The notes below the pieces were generated by a model. The model did not search any database and was not told where the DNA came from. It saw only the letters and a program-made list of their open reading frames with translations. A program made the position numbers and the translations under genes. Shown here piece after piece: positions 1 to 5,863 of a stretch of 5,863 nucleotides of DNA. The stretch is from the NCBI GenBank assembly GCA_003541875.1, contig DPLS01000327.1, forward strand, positions 1 to 5,863, written 5' to 3'. The stretch is from Bacteroidota bacterium. Lineage in GTDB: Bacteria; Bacteroidota; Ignavibacteria; UBA10030; UBA6906. Position 1 is the first letter of the stretch; each line of letters starts with the position of its first letter.

Positions 1-63
1 TGTTACCTCATTTCGTTTCTTATAGTAGAGGGGGTCATAAAGAAAAAGACCTCTTCTCCGGAT

Positions 64-80
64 CCAGAGAGAAGCTCTGG
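64..80 (+). promoter_or_regulatory. Candidate leader hairpin upstream of the PUR-domain gene
   Basis: A perfect 6-bp inverted repeat, CCAGAG (64-69) and CTCTGG (75-80), encloses a 5-base loop. Flanking CCG (58-60) and CGG (81-83) could extend it across a 3-base bulge. No T-run follows, so it is not a terminator. A second pairing, CTTCTC (53-58) with GAGAAG (69-74), uses the same bases and would exclude the first. Both lie before the ribosome binding site at 108. Whether this region is transcribed, and whether the hairpins matter, is inference; short inverted repeats also occur by chance. Confidence 0.25.
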
Positions 81-107
81 CGGAAGTCGATCAACAATAC
101 AATGTGT

Positions 108-113
108 GGAGGA
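108..113 (+). promoter_or_regulatory. Ribosome binding site of the PUR-domain gene
   Basis: GGAGGA lies 4 bases before the ATG at 118. It decides the start: the in-frame GTG at 106 overlaps this Shine-Dalgarno sequence and has no such motif before it, so translation most likely begins at 118. Confidence 0.75.
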
Positions 114-117
114 TGTC

Positions 118-342
118 ATGACAAACAACAATGCAATCTATTCGACGATGGTTCGCTCGGGAAAGACGACCTATTTCGTTGATGTGAAAGAGGCGAAGAA
201 CGGGAACAAGTATCTCGCCATCTCCGAGACGAAGCTGGAGGGGGAAGAGAAGAAGAGGATCACCGTGCGGGTGTTCGGGGAGACTGTTGACCAATTCCGC
301 CAGGCGATCGATGAGGCCGCGGCGGCCGTTGCGCAGCAGTAA
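118..342 (+). CDS. Small PUR-domain (DUF3276-type) nucleic-acid-binding protein
   Basis: A 74-residue soluble protein. The stretch IYSTMVRSGKTTYFVDVKEA (residues 7-26), followed by NGNKYLAISETK, resembles the beta strands of a PUR repeat as found in the Bacteroidota DUF3276 family: a GK-TYF-DVK core, then YL-ISE. A strand (ITVRVFG) and a C-terminal helix (residues 55-72, alanine-rich at the end) complete one repeat. Bacterial PUR proteins have a single repeat and are thought to dimerise and bind single-stranded DNA or RNA; the physiological role in this group is not settled. There is no signal peptide or membrane segment. The start at 118 is chosen from the GGAGGA motif; a GTG at 106 would add four residues. 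The gene stands alone, with a strong terminator 22 bases after its stop, and probably gives a short monocistronic message. The family call rests on remembered motif likeness, not on an alignment. Confidence 0.85.
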   Translation: MTNNNAIYSTMVRSGKTTYFVDVKEAKNGNKYLAISETKLEGEEKKRITVRVFGETVDQFRQAIDEAAAAVAQQ

Positions 343-364
343 CAACTCGATCACACGAGCGAAG

Positions 365-402
365 AGGCAGTCCCCACAATGGGGACTGCCTTTACCGTTT
401 TT
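365..402 (+). terminator. Rho-independent terminator after the PUR-domain gene
   Basis: A perfect 11-bp stem (AGGCAGTCCCC at 365-375 with GGGGACTGCCT at 381-391) closes a 5-base ACAAT loop. A T-rich tail follows, TTT at 391-393 and TTTTT at 398-402. The tail is interrupted by ACCG, but the stem is long and GC-rich. It separates the PUR gene from the membrane-protein gene that follows. Confidence 0.9.
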
Positions 403-445
403 GTGGGCTCTCTTCATTGACGCGAGATGCTGGCCTGAATACAGG

Positions 446-476
446 TTGCTATGAGTTTGCAGTTGTCGTATATTTG
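446..476 (+). promoter_or_regulatory. Candidate Bacteroidota-type promoter for the BI-1 gene
   Basis: TATATTTG at 469-476 matches the TAnnTTTG -7 consensus described for Bacteroidota primary sigma factors. A TTG at 446-448 lies 20 bases upstream, within the usual spacing for the -33 element. Placement is sensible: after the upstream terminator and about 37 bases before the start codon at 513. The motifs are short and AT-rich, so chance is a real alternative. A sigma70-like reading of the same region (TTGCAG 457-462, TATTTT 482-487) has poor 19-base spacing. Confidence 0.4.
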
Positions 477-501
477 GTCAGTATTTTGCCCAAACAATTC
501 T

Positions 502-507
502 AAGGAG
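502..507 (+). promoter_or_regulatory. Ribosome binding site of the BI-1 gene
   Basis: AAGGAG is followed by two adjacent in-frame ATG codons at 510 and 513. The gap is 2 bases to the first, too short for normal initiation, and 5 bases to the second, which is why 513 is preferred. Confidence 0.7.
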
Positions 508-512
508 CAATG

Positions 513-1220
513 ATGAATGAACAGGTAACAACTCGAATGGTGACTGCGGAGCAGGCTGAGGAGCTTCAGCGTGCCTTTCTTGTCAAGGTCTATGGCTGGA
601 TGATGGCGGGATTGATGGTGACGGGTATCGTCTCCCTGCTTACGTTGTATACGCCGGGACTCCTGGAACTGGTCTTCTCGAGCCGCTGGGTATATCTTGG
701 GTTGTTCATCGGACAATTGGGACTGGTGGTCTATCTTTCGGCCCGGATCGAACACATGTCGGCTGCTACGGCCACCATGGTGTTCGTCGGATACTCAGCG
801 CTGACCGGTCTGACGCTTTCGGTGATTTTTCTAGTCTACACTGCCGAATCGCTTGCGACAACATTCTTTGTCACGGCAGGGACATTCGGTCTCATGAGCG
901 CATATGGATACGTGACCAAGCGTGACCTCACGGGCTTTGGAAGTTTTCTGATGATGGGCCTGATCGGGATGGTGCTCGCGTCGGTGGTGAATATGTTCTT
1001 CAATAACTCAACAGTCTATTGGATTACAACGTACATTGGCATTCTCATCTTTGTCGGGCTAACAGCATACGACACGCAGAAGATCAAGCAGATGAGTGCC
1101 CTTGGACTAGAAGGTGGGGAGATGGAGCAGAAAGGCGCCATCATGGGCGCGTTGCGACTCTATCTGGACTTTATCAATCTGTTCTTGCTCCTGCTCAGAC
1201 TTATGGGGAACCGGAAGTAG
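513..1220 (+). CDS. BAX inhibitor-1/YccA family membrane protein
   Basis: A 235-residue polytopic inner-membrane protein (236 if the ATG at 510 is used). After a polar N-terminus of about 28 residues there are seven hydrophobic segments, roughly at 29-47, 59-77, 87-109, 113-133, 142-162, 168-186 and 209-230. Two family signatures are visible: GLTAYDTQKIK (182-192) and ALRLYLDFINLFLLLLR (213-229). The aspartates D187 and D219 in these motifs probably correspond to the di-aspartyl pH sensor of the Bacillus homologue YetJ, a pH-dependent calcium leak channel. Bacterial relatives include E. coli YccA, which modulates the FtsH protease, and YbhL. Which role applies here cannot be told from sequence. 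Length is typical of the family and the frame is intact. The gene is flanked by terminators on both sides and so is probably transcribed alone. Seven of its eight arginine codons are CGN. Confidence 0.95.
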   Translation: MNEQVTTRMVTAEQAEELQRAFLVKVYGWMMAGLMVTGIVSLLTLYTPGLLELVFSSRWVYLGLFIGQLGLVVYLSARIEHMSAATATMVFVGYSALTGLTLSVIFLVYTAESLATTFFVTAGTFGLMSAYGYVTKRDLTGFGSFLMMGLIGMVLASVVNMFFNNSTVYWITTYIGILIFVGLTAYDTQKIKQMSALGLEGGEMEQKGAIMGALRLYLDFINLFLLLLRLMGNRK

Positions 1221-1255
1221 ATTGCCCTCTAGCCTTTCGGAGGTAATGCACTGAC

Positions 1256-1299
1256 GAGCCGATCCCGACCTTCCGAGGGTCGGCTCTTTGTTGTTTGGT
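1256..1299 (+). terminator. Rho-independent terminator after the BI-1 gene
   Basis: GAGCCGA (1256-1262) pairs with TCGGCTC (1280-1286). The stem can extend inward through a T-G wobble and two C-G pairs (1263-1265 with 1277-1279), leaving an 11-base loop. A T-rich tract (TTTGTTGTTTGG) follows directly. It lies 35 bases after the stop codon of the membrane-protein gene. Confidence 0.8.
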
Positions 1300-1349
1300 T
1301 TTGTAGCCACGGGTCTAGACTTCTGTAGACACTGCAGGAGATCTTCGTA

Positions 1350-1448
1350 ATGGAAATCATTCTGCTTGTTATCGGGTTAGTTGCCGGCGGTCCTGGCGCA
1401 TGGTTTGTTGAACCCTTCATGGCACATTGGGGCAAATATGGAATTTAG
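1350..1448 (+). CDS. Short membrane-anchor-like reading frame overlapping the RmuC-like gene
   Basis: A 32-codon frame with ATG at 1350, preceded by GGAG (1337-1340) at 9 bases, ending at TAG 1446-1448. The peptide begins MEIILLVIGLVAGGPGAWFV, then a short polar tail. That is a single hydrophobic segment very like the N-terminal anchor of RmuC-type proteins. It overlaps by 11 bases the start (ATG 1438) of the long coding region that follows, which is in the +1 frame relative to it. Three readings are possible: a detached anchor peptide translationally coupled to the next gene; the true N-terminus of that gene, separated by a frameshift mutation or sequencing error; or the first part of a protein made by programmed +1 frameshifting (see the CCC-T site at 1413-1416). 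It is too short for coding statistics to help. The hydrophobic sequence and the binding site support translation; the function is inferred. Confidence 0.5.
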   Translation: MEIILLVIGLVAGGPGAWFVEPFMAHWGKYGI

Positions 1449-2784
1449 AAATGAAAAGCTGACTCTCTTCTTTGAACACATCAAGACCATAACATTCTGG
1501 CAAAGGGTATTCAGTTGGAGCAAACTGAAAGGTTTGAGTTACGATGCATATCAAGAATACAGATCCCTAATAGGATCCGTTGATCGCATTTCTGGCGACC
1601 TTGATCAATCGAAGAATAGACTGGCCCTTCTTGAGAAAGACAATGAGCGTCTCAAGTCAGACAACGTGACGCTTGGGAGCGAGTTAAGAAACCTTGAAGA
1701 AAAGTTCAGAGAAGATGAGGGGAAAATTTCAGCGATGACTGCTTCCATCGCTACCAAAGACGAGACAATCAAGTTGGCTGAAAGAAAGGTTACAGAACAG
1801 GGAGCAGAAATATCCTTGCTCAAAGAGAAGGTTGATCAGCGTGATCGAGATATCTCAAGAGTCGAGCAAGAGAATGTGGCGTTCAAAGAGAACGAGAATC
1901 ACAGGTGGGAGGATCATGAGAGTAGAATGGCAGTCCTTACAGGAGAAATCGAGCGAATAAGGAACGAAAGAACCAAAGAGATGGACGAGCAACAGAAAGT
2001 CAAGATCATGAAACTGGAGTCTATGAGAGAGACCTGGGGCAAGCATCAGGAGAATGTGAAGAACTCCATCAAGATGATATGTCAGAAGCACACAATCGAA
2101 TATGTCGAGAGCGTTCCGTTCAAAGGCAGCCCAGACAACACCATTAAGATATGCGATGAATTTGTCATATTCGATGCCAAGAGCCCGGCGTCGGATGATC
2201 TAGAGAACTTCCCCAGCTACATCAAGAATCAAACAGAAGCTGTCAAGAAGTACATCAAGGAAGAGAACGTGAGAAAGGACATCTTCCTGGTAGTACCGTC
2301 AAACACTGTGGAGGTCCTTCAACAATTCAGCTACAATATGGCTGACTACAGCGTGTATTTGGTGACCCTCGATGTGCTTGAGCCCCTCATTCTATCCCTC
2401 AAGAAAATTGAAGATTATGAATTTGTAAACCAGCTGAGCCCGGAAGAGCGCGAGAATATCTACAGGGTGATTGGCAAGTTTGCACACATGACGAAGCGGA
2501 GGATACAAATCGATCATTTCTTCGCTTGGGAGTTCTTGGATATCCTCACCAAGTGCAAAGCTGATCTTCCCAAAGAGGTTCTCGAAAAGGTAGTCGAATT
2601 CGAGAAAGCTGAAAAGCTGAATCCGCCCCAAGAAAGGCGGGTGAAACAAATTCTCACGAAAGACCTGCAATCTGATGCCGAGAAAATCCAAAGAGAAGCC
2701 GAAGCGAAGGAAATAATCTTCCCACCTTCACTTCAACGTGATCTAAGAAACCTGCCACTGTTTGAAGGTGATGAGGTAACCTGA
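1438..2784 (+). CDS. Divergent RmuC-like coiled-coil protein with PD-(D/E)XK nuclease-like core
   Basis: A 448-residue protein I cannot assign to a named gene. Residues 1-45 are a mixed aromatic/basic region. Residues 46-195 form a long charged coiled coil (repeated leucine/isoleucine heptad positions, rich in E, K, R). A compact domain follows at about 198-325. It contains WG (200-201), a PD pair (232-233) and FVIFDAK (242-248), giving a PD...DAK pattern as in PD-(D/E)XK nuclease folds, then the strands IFLVVPSN (282-289) and VYLVTLDVLEPLI (306-318). This order (coiled coil, WG, PD, DAK, FLVVP, V-L-T) parallels RmuC, a DNA-recombination-associated protein, but the match is remote. The last 120 residues are helical and charged. 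The start is ATG 1438, with only a weak GGGG (1429-1432) before it; the frame is open back to 1381 via TTG. The membrane anchor normal for RmuC is missing here and appears in the overlapping frame at 1350. Of 28 arginine codons 19 are AGA/AGG, unlike the flanking BI-1 and epimerase genes. Nuclease activity is inference only. Confidence 0.85.
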   Translation: MEFRNEKLTLFFEHIKTITFWQRVFSWSKLKGLSYDAYQEYRSLIGSVDRISGDLDQSKNRLALLEKDNERLKSDNVTLGSELRNLEEKFREDEGKISAMTASIATKDETIKLAERKVTEQGAEISLLKEKVDQRDRDISRVEQENVAFKENENHRWEDHESRMAVLTGEIERIRNERTKEMDEQQKVKIMKLESMRETWGKHQENVKNSIKMICQKHTIEYVESVPFKGSPDNTIKICDEFVIFDAKSPASDDLENFPSYIKNQTEAVKKYIKEENVRKDIFLVVPSNTVEVLQQFSYNMADYSVYLVTLDVLEPLILSLKKIEDYEFVNQLSPEERENIYRVIGKFAHMTKRRIQIDHFFAWEFLDILTKCKADLPKEVLEKVVEFEKAEKLNPPQERRVKQILTKDLQSDAEKIQREAEAKEIIFPPSLQRDLRNLPLFEGDEVT

Positions 2785-2890
2785 TGCAGGCCCGTGCAAA
2801 CGCAGGAAATGATCCGGACCCCTGGCATCCGAAGTTGAGCTTCACACGAGTTCCTCTCTGATGTTTCATCATCTACCTCGGTGAATCTGC
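2785..2890 (+). other. Intergenic spacer before glgB
   Basis: About 106 bases between the RmuC-like gene and glgB. No convincing terminator is present; the best pairing (CGGA 2815-2818 with TCCG 2828-2831) is only 4 bp with no T-run. The spacer contains two tiny frames joined by TGATG overlaps (2784-2861 and 2861-2884), neither resembling a known protein. Read-through from the RmuC-like gene into glgB is therefore possible. Confidence 0.5.
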
Positions 2891-5095
2891 ATGAAAACTA
2901 CCGCTCCCGTTGACGAAGTGTATCAGGTGATTTACACTGATCATTCTGATCCTTTTAGAGTTCTGGGACCTCACATTGTCAAAGACAAGGGAGGGAGTGC
3001 TCTCGCCATCAGAGCGTTTATTCCCGATGCTGAGAGCCTTAGTGTGGTTATCGAAACCGGGAAGGCGAATGAGTATCCGATGGACAAAGTTCACGAGACC
3101 GGTTTCTTTGAAGTGGTCATTCCGAAACAGACAGACGTGGCTCCGTATGAGCTGAAGAAAACAACTCACGGCGGAGCAGTCGAGACCTTCAAGGATTCCT
3201 ATTCATTCCTTCCCACCCTTTCGGAAACTGATTTGTACCTCTTCAACAAGGGCGATCATCACCAGATGTACGAGAAGCTCGGGGCGCACTACGTCGAAGT
3301 GAACGGTGTTGGGGGGGTGCAATTTGCGGTGTGGGCGCCCACGGCGCGCAGTGTGAGTGTCATCGGAAACTTCAATAGCTGGGATCGCAGAAAACACGCG
3401 ATGCGTATGTTGGGTGCCTCAGGGATCTGGGAGATCTTCATCCCGGGCTTGCCGGAAGGGGAGTTGTACAAGTTCCATGTAAAGACGCAGCATGGTTTTG
3501 TGTTGGACAAAGCCGATCCCTATGGCTTTGAGATGGAACTCAGGCCAAAGACAGCCTCGAAGGTCAACTTTCTGTCAAGGTTCGAATGGTCGGATGGTGC
3601 GTGGCTGGAACAACGCAAGACGTCGAAGTCTCTCGACAAGCCAATCGCCATCTATGAGGTGCAACTCGGTTCATGGCAGCGGGGTGAAGACAACCGGTGG
3701 CTAACCTACAGGGAGCTTGCCCAAAGGCTCGTTGAGTATGCGAAGAGGATGGGATACACGCATATTGAATTGATGCCGGTGATGGAGTATCCATTCGATG
3801 GCTCATGGGGATATCAGGTAACTGGGTATTTTGCACCGACCAGCAGGTTCGGCTCGCCTGACGATCTGATGTACTTCATCGATCATTGTCATCGAAATGG
3901 AATTGGGGTGATTCTGGACTGGGTGCCGGCGCATTTTCCGAAGGACATGTACGCGTTGGCGCAGTTCGATGGAACGCATGTCTACGAACACGCGGATCCG
4001 AGGAAGGGCGAACATCAGGATTGGGGAACTTATATCTTCAACTACGGCCGGCATGAGGTCAAAAACTTTCTTGCCAGCAACGCGCTTTTCTGGATCGATA
4101 AGTATCATGTTGATGGGCTGCGTATCGATGCTGTGGCCTCTATGCTCTACCTCGACTACTCACGCAAAGAAGGACAGTGGATTCCCAACCAGTACGGCGG
4201 CCGCGAGAACATTGAGGCAATCAATTTCATCAAACACGTCAACGGATTGATCCACTACTACTACCCCGGTGTCCTGACGATTGCAGAGGAATCCACGTCA
4301 TGGCCTGGAGTAACGGGTTCGCTCGAAACGGGCGGCCTGGGTTTCGACCTCAAATGGAACATGGGCTGGATGCACGACATGCTGGAGTATTTCTCCAAGG
4401 ATCCCATCCACAGGACTCATCACCATCGCAATTTGACGTTTGCTCTCCTGTATGCCTTCAGTGAGCGCTTCCTTCTTCCACTCTCGCACGATGAAGTTGT
4501 GCACGGGAAAGGTGCGCTCCTTAGCAAGATGCCGGGAGACATTTGGCAGAAGTTCGCCAATCTACGGCTCCTGTTTGGACTCATGTACGGGTTCCCGGGA
4601 AAGAAATTGCTGTTCATGGGAGGCGAAATCGGACAGTGGAGCGAATGGAGCCACGAAGGTGCGCTCGACTGGCATTTGCTTGAGCATGTTTCCCACAGAG
4701 GCCTTTCGCAGTGGCAACAGGACCTGAATCATCTCTACCTCAATCAACCCGCGCTTCATCAGGTCGACTTCGAATACACAGGCTTTGATTGGATTGATTT
4801 CCAGGATGTTGCCAGCAGTATCATCTCTTTTGAGCGGAAGGCAAGGAACTCCGATGATGCCATTATCGCGGTATTCAACTTCACTCCGGTTCCCCGGCAG
4901 GGATACCGGGTTGGCGCGCGGCTTCCGGGAATGTACAAGGAACTCCTCAATAGCGATTCAGAAGCATACGGTGGCAGCAACATGGGGAACTACGGTATAG
5001 TCCAGTCAGAGGCAGTTCCTCACCATGGCCGCAATCATTCACTCTCGCTAACGCTCCCACCGTTGGGGATGCTGTTCATGAAGCGTCAGGGGTAG
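2891..5095 (+). CDS. glgB: 1,4-alpha-glucan (glycogen) branching enzyme GlgB
   Basis: A complete 734-residue cytoplasmic enzyme that cuts an alpha-1,4 glucan chain and re-attaches the piece through an alpha-1,6 bond in glycogen synthesis. Two N-terminal beta-sandwich domains of the CBM48 type occupy about 8-110 and 125-235 (the second has VQFAVWAPTA-SVSVIGNFNSW), so this is the long form, close to the 728 residues of E. coli GlgB. The GH13 catalytic barrel follows (about 250-610), with the four conserved regions at DWVPAHF (343-349), GLRIDAVAS (409-417), IAEES (464-468) and LSHDE (531-535). The predicted catalytic residues are nucleophile D413, acid/base E466 and stabiliser D534. Their spacings (53 and 68) equal those of E. 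coli D405, E458 and D526. A C-terminal beta domain ends at 734. A small oddity is YEVQLGSW (255-262), where the usual residue is H. ATG 2891 has GGTGA 6 bases upstream. No glgA or glgC is in the window. The epimerase gene starts 62 bases downstream with no terminator between. Confidence 0.98.
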   Translation: MKTTAPVDEVYQVIYTDHSDPFRVLGPHIVKDKGGSALAIRAFIPDAESLSVVIETGKANEYPMDKVHETGFFEVVIPKQTDVAPYELKKTTHGGAVETFKDSYSFLPTLSETDLYLFNKGDHHQMYEKLGAHYVEVNGVGGVQFAVWAPTARSVSVIGNFNSWDRRKHAMRMLGASGIWEIFIPGLPEGELYKFHVKTQHGFVLDKADPYGFEMELRPKTASKVNFLSRFEWSDGAWLEQRKTSKSLDKPIAIYEVQLGSWQRGEDNRWLTYRELAQRLVEYAKRMGYTHIELMPVMEYPFDGSWGYQVTGYFAPTSRFGSPDDLMYFIDHCHRNGIGVILDWVPAHFPKDMYALAQFDGTHVYEHADPRKGEHQDWGTYIFNYGRHEVKNFLASNALFWIDKYHVDGLRIDAVASMLYLDYSRKEGQWIPNQYGGRENIEAINFIKHVNGLIHYYYPGVLTIAEESTSWPGVTGSLETGGLGFDLKWNMGWMHDMLEYFSKDPIHRTHHHRNLTFALLYAFSERFLLPLSHDEVVHGKGALLSKMPGDIWQKFANLRLLFGLMYGFPGKKLLFMGGEIGQWSEWSHEGALDWHLLEHVSHRGLSQWQQDLNHLYLNQPALHQVDFEYTGFDWIDFQDVASSIISFERKARNSDDAIIAVFNFTPVPRQGYRVGARLPGMYKELLNSDSEAYGGSNMGNYGIVQSEAVPHHGRNHSLSLTLPPLGMLFMKRQG

Positions 5096-5157
5096 GCCTT
5101 CCTTTCACTCACCCACATGACGTCTCTCCAATCCCGATCACTTCAATGGGTCTCGCA

Positions 5158-5863
5158 ATGAAGGTTGTAGTTGCCGGTGGCAGCGGGTTCATCGGGAGCG
5201 CACTGATTCCCAAACTTCATGCTGATGGCCATGATGTGATACTGCTGACGCGCAATCTTGACGCAGCACGTTTCAGATTTGGCGTGCGAGCGAAGATCGA
5301 ACCCTGGGATGGGAAAAATGAAGGACCGTGGGAGATACACATCGATGGTGCGGATGCGGTCATCAATTTTGCCGGCGAACCTCTCGATGCCCGACGCTGG
5401 TCTGCCCGACAACAGGAACGGATCATCAGCAGCCGCGTGAATGCGACGTTGGCAATTGTGAACGCAATGAAGAAAGCACAACGAAAACCATCCGTACTCG
5501 TCAATGCCTCAGGCGTTGGCTACTACGGTTCGGTCGAAAGCGGAGACGTTTCGGAAGAGGCTCCGAAAGGGAACGACTTCCTTAGCCTGGTGACTCATCA
5601 GTGGGAAACGACGGCGCGTGGGGCAGAGTCCTTTGGCGTGCGAACGGTTCTACTTCGGACCGCTGTAGTTCTGGGTGACAATGGCGGTGCTCTCAGGAAG
5701 CTGCTGGTGCCATTTAGACTGTTTGTCGGCGGTCCACTCGGTTCGGGTCGGCAGAGGTTCCCGTGGGTGCATCGTGATGATCTTCTCGGTGTAATACTGT
5801 TTGCGATGACCAATCCTGCTTTGGCTGGGCCGGTGAACGTTGTCGCTCCGGAATCAGTTACGA
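5158..5863 (+). CDS. TIGR01777/YfcH-family NAD(P)-dependent epimerase, partial at window end
   Basis: The first 235 codons of an extended-type SDR protein; the window ends before the stop. The N-terminus has a Rossmann dinucleotide-binding loop, GGSGFIG (7-13). NFAGEPLDARRW (70-81) and ASGVGYYG (117-124) are signatures of the TIGR01777 group (E. coli YfcH, SDR39U1), and Y122/Y123 fall in the active-site region. RTAVVLG (167-173) and FPWVHRDDL (201-209) also match the family. The family is usually about 300 residues, so some 65 C-terminal residues (including most of the DUF1731 region) lie outside. Substrate and pathway are unknown for the family as a whole; the annotation 'nucleoside-diphosphate-sugar epimerase' is by fold only. 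The start at 5158 fits the family's usual MKxxxxGGxGFIG opening. An in-frame ATG at 5146 would add four residues, and neither has a strong ribosome binding site. It may be cotranscribed with glgB, 62 bases upstream. Fourteen of its 18 visible arginine codons are CGN. Confidence 0.93.
   Translation, partial: MKVVVAGGSGFIGSALIPKLHADGHDVILLTRNLDAARFRFGVRAKIEPWDGKNEGPWEIHIDGADAVINFAGEPLDARRWSARQQERIISSRVNATLAIVNAMKKAQRKPSVLVNASGVGYYGSVESGDVSEEAPKGNDFLSLVTHQWETTARGAESFGVRTVLLRTAVVLGDNGGALRKLLVPFRLFVGGPLGSGRQRFPWVHRDDLLGVILFAMTNPALAGPVNVVAPESVT

Noticed and set aside
106..117. GTG start at 106 for the PUR-domain gene
   Set aside because: It overlaps the GGAGGA ribosome binding site that serves the ATG at 118, and has no binding site of its own.
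1313..1330. GTCTAGAC palindrome and GTCTA/TAGAC inverted repeat upstream of 1350
   Set aside because: Very short, no spacing or second copy to suggest an operator; likely chance.
1381..1437. TTG start at 1381 for the RmuC-like gene
   Set aside because: It is only the limit of the open frame after a TAG at 1378-1380, with no ribosome binding site; ATG 1438 is the first plausible start unless a frameshift joins the upstream anchor frame.
2811..2834. Possible terminator between the RmuC-like gene and glgB
   Set aside because: The stem is only 4 bp and no T-run follows.
3203..4759. Several open frames antisense to or out of frame with glgB
   Set aside because: They overlap a fully conserved GlgB coding region, have compositions expected of shadow frames, and resemble no known protein.
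5146..5157. Upstream ATG at 5146 for the epimerase
   Set aside because: In frame and adding only four residues, but without a ribosome binding site; the family opening MKxxxxGGxGFIG fits the ATG at 5158.
5096..5157. Possible terminator or promoter between glgB and the epimerase gene
   Set aside because: Only the short AGGCCT palindrome near 5095-5100 is present, with no loop or T-run, and no promoter-like pair of motifs was found.

Overview
The window looks like ordinary chromosomal DNA from a member of the Bacteroidota/Chlorobi/Ignavibacteria group. The main pointer is the first gene, a single-domain PUR protein of the kind common in that group and in spirochaetes. A Bacteroidota-like promoter match before the second gene agrees, but weakly. 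Base composition is close to balanced. No species can be named from this window. All supported genes lie on the + strand.

Layout: (1) 1-342, a leader with overlapping small hairpins, then a 74-residue PUR-domain protein, closed by a very clear intrinsic terminator (365-402). (2) 513-1220, a seven-helix BAX inhibitor-1/YccA-type membrane protein with its own candidate promoter and a terminator at 1256-1299. (3) 1350-2784, the most unusual part. A 32-codon reading frame encodes only a membrane-anchor-like peptide. It overlaps by 11 bases, in another frame, a 448-residue coiled-coil protein with an RmuC-like PD-(D/E)XK core. The pair reads like an RmuC-type protein whose N-terminal membrane anchor has been split off. 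(4) 2891-5095, a complete two-CBM48 glycogen branching enzyme, GlgB. (5) 5158 to the window end, a TIGR01777/YfcH-type NAD(P)-dependent SDR epimerase cut by the window edge.

The genes do not form one obvious pathway. The PUR protein and the BI-1 protein are each insulated by terminators. From 1350 onward no convincing terminator is seen, so the anchor peptide, RmuC-like protein, GlgB and epimerase could share a transcript. The RmuC-like gene uses arginine codons very differently from the flanking BI-1 and epimerase genes, which suggests separate acquisition. No RNA genes, CRISPR arrays, insertion sequences or long repeats were seen. I did not find a clearly new multi-gene system. The split RmuC-like locus is the best candidate for a second look.
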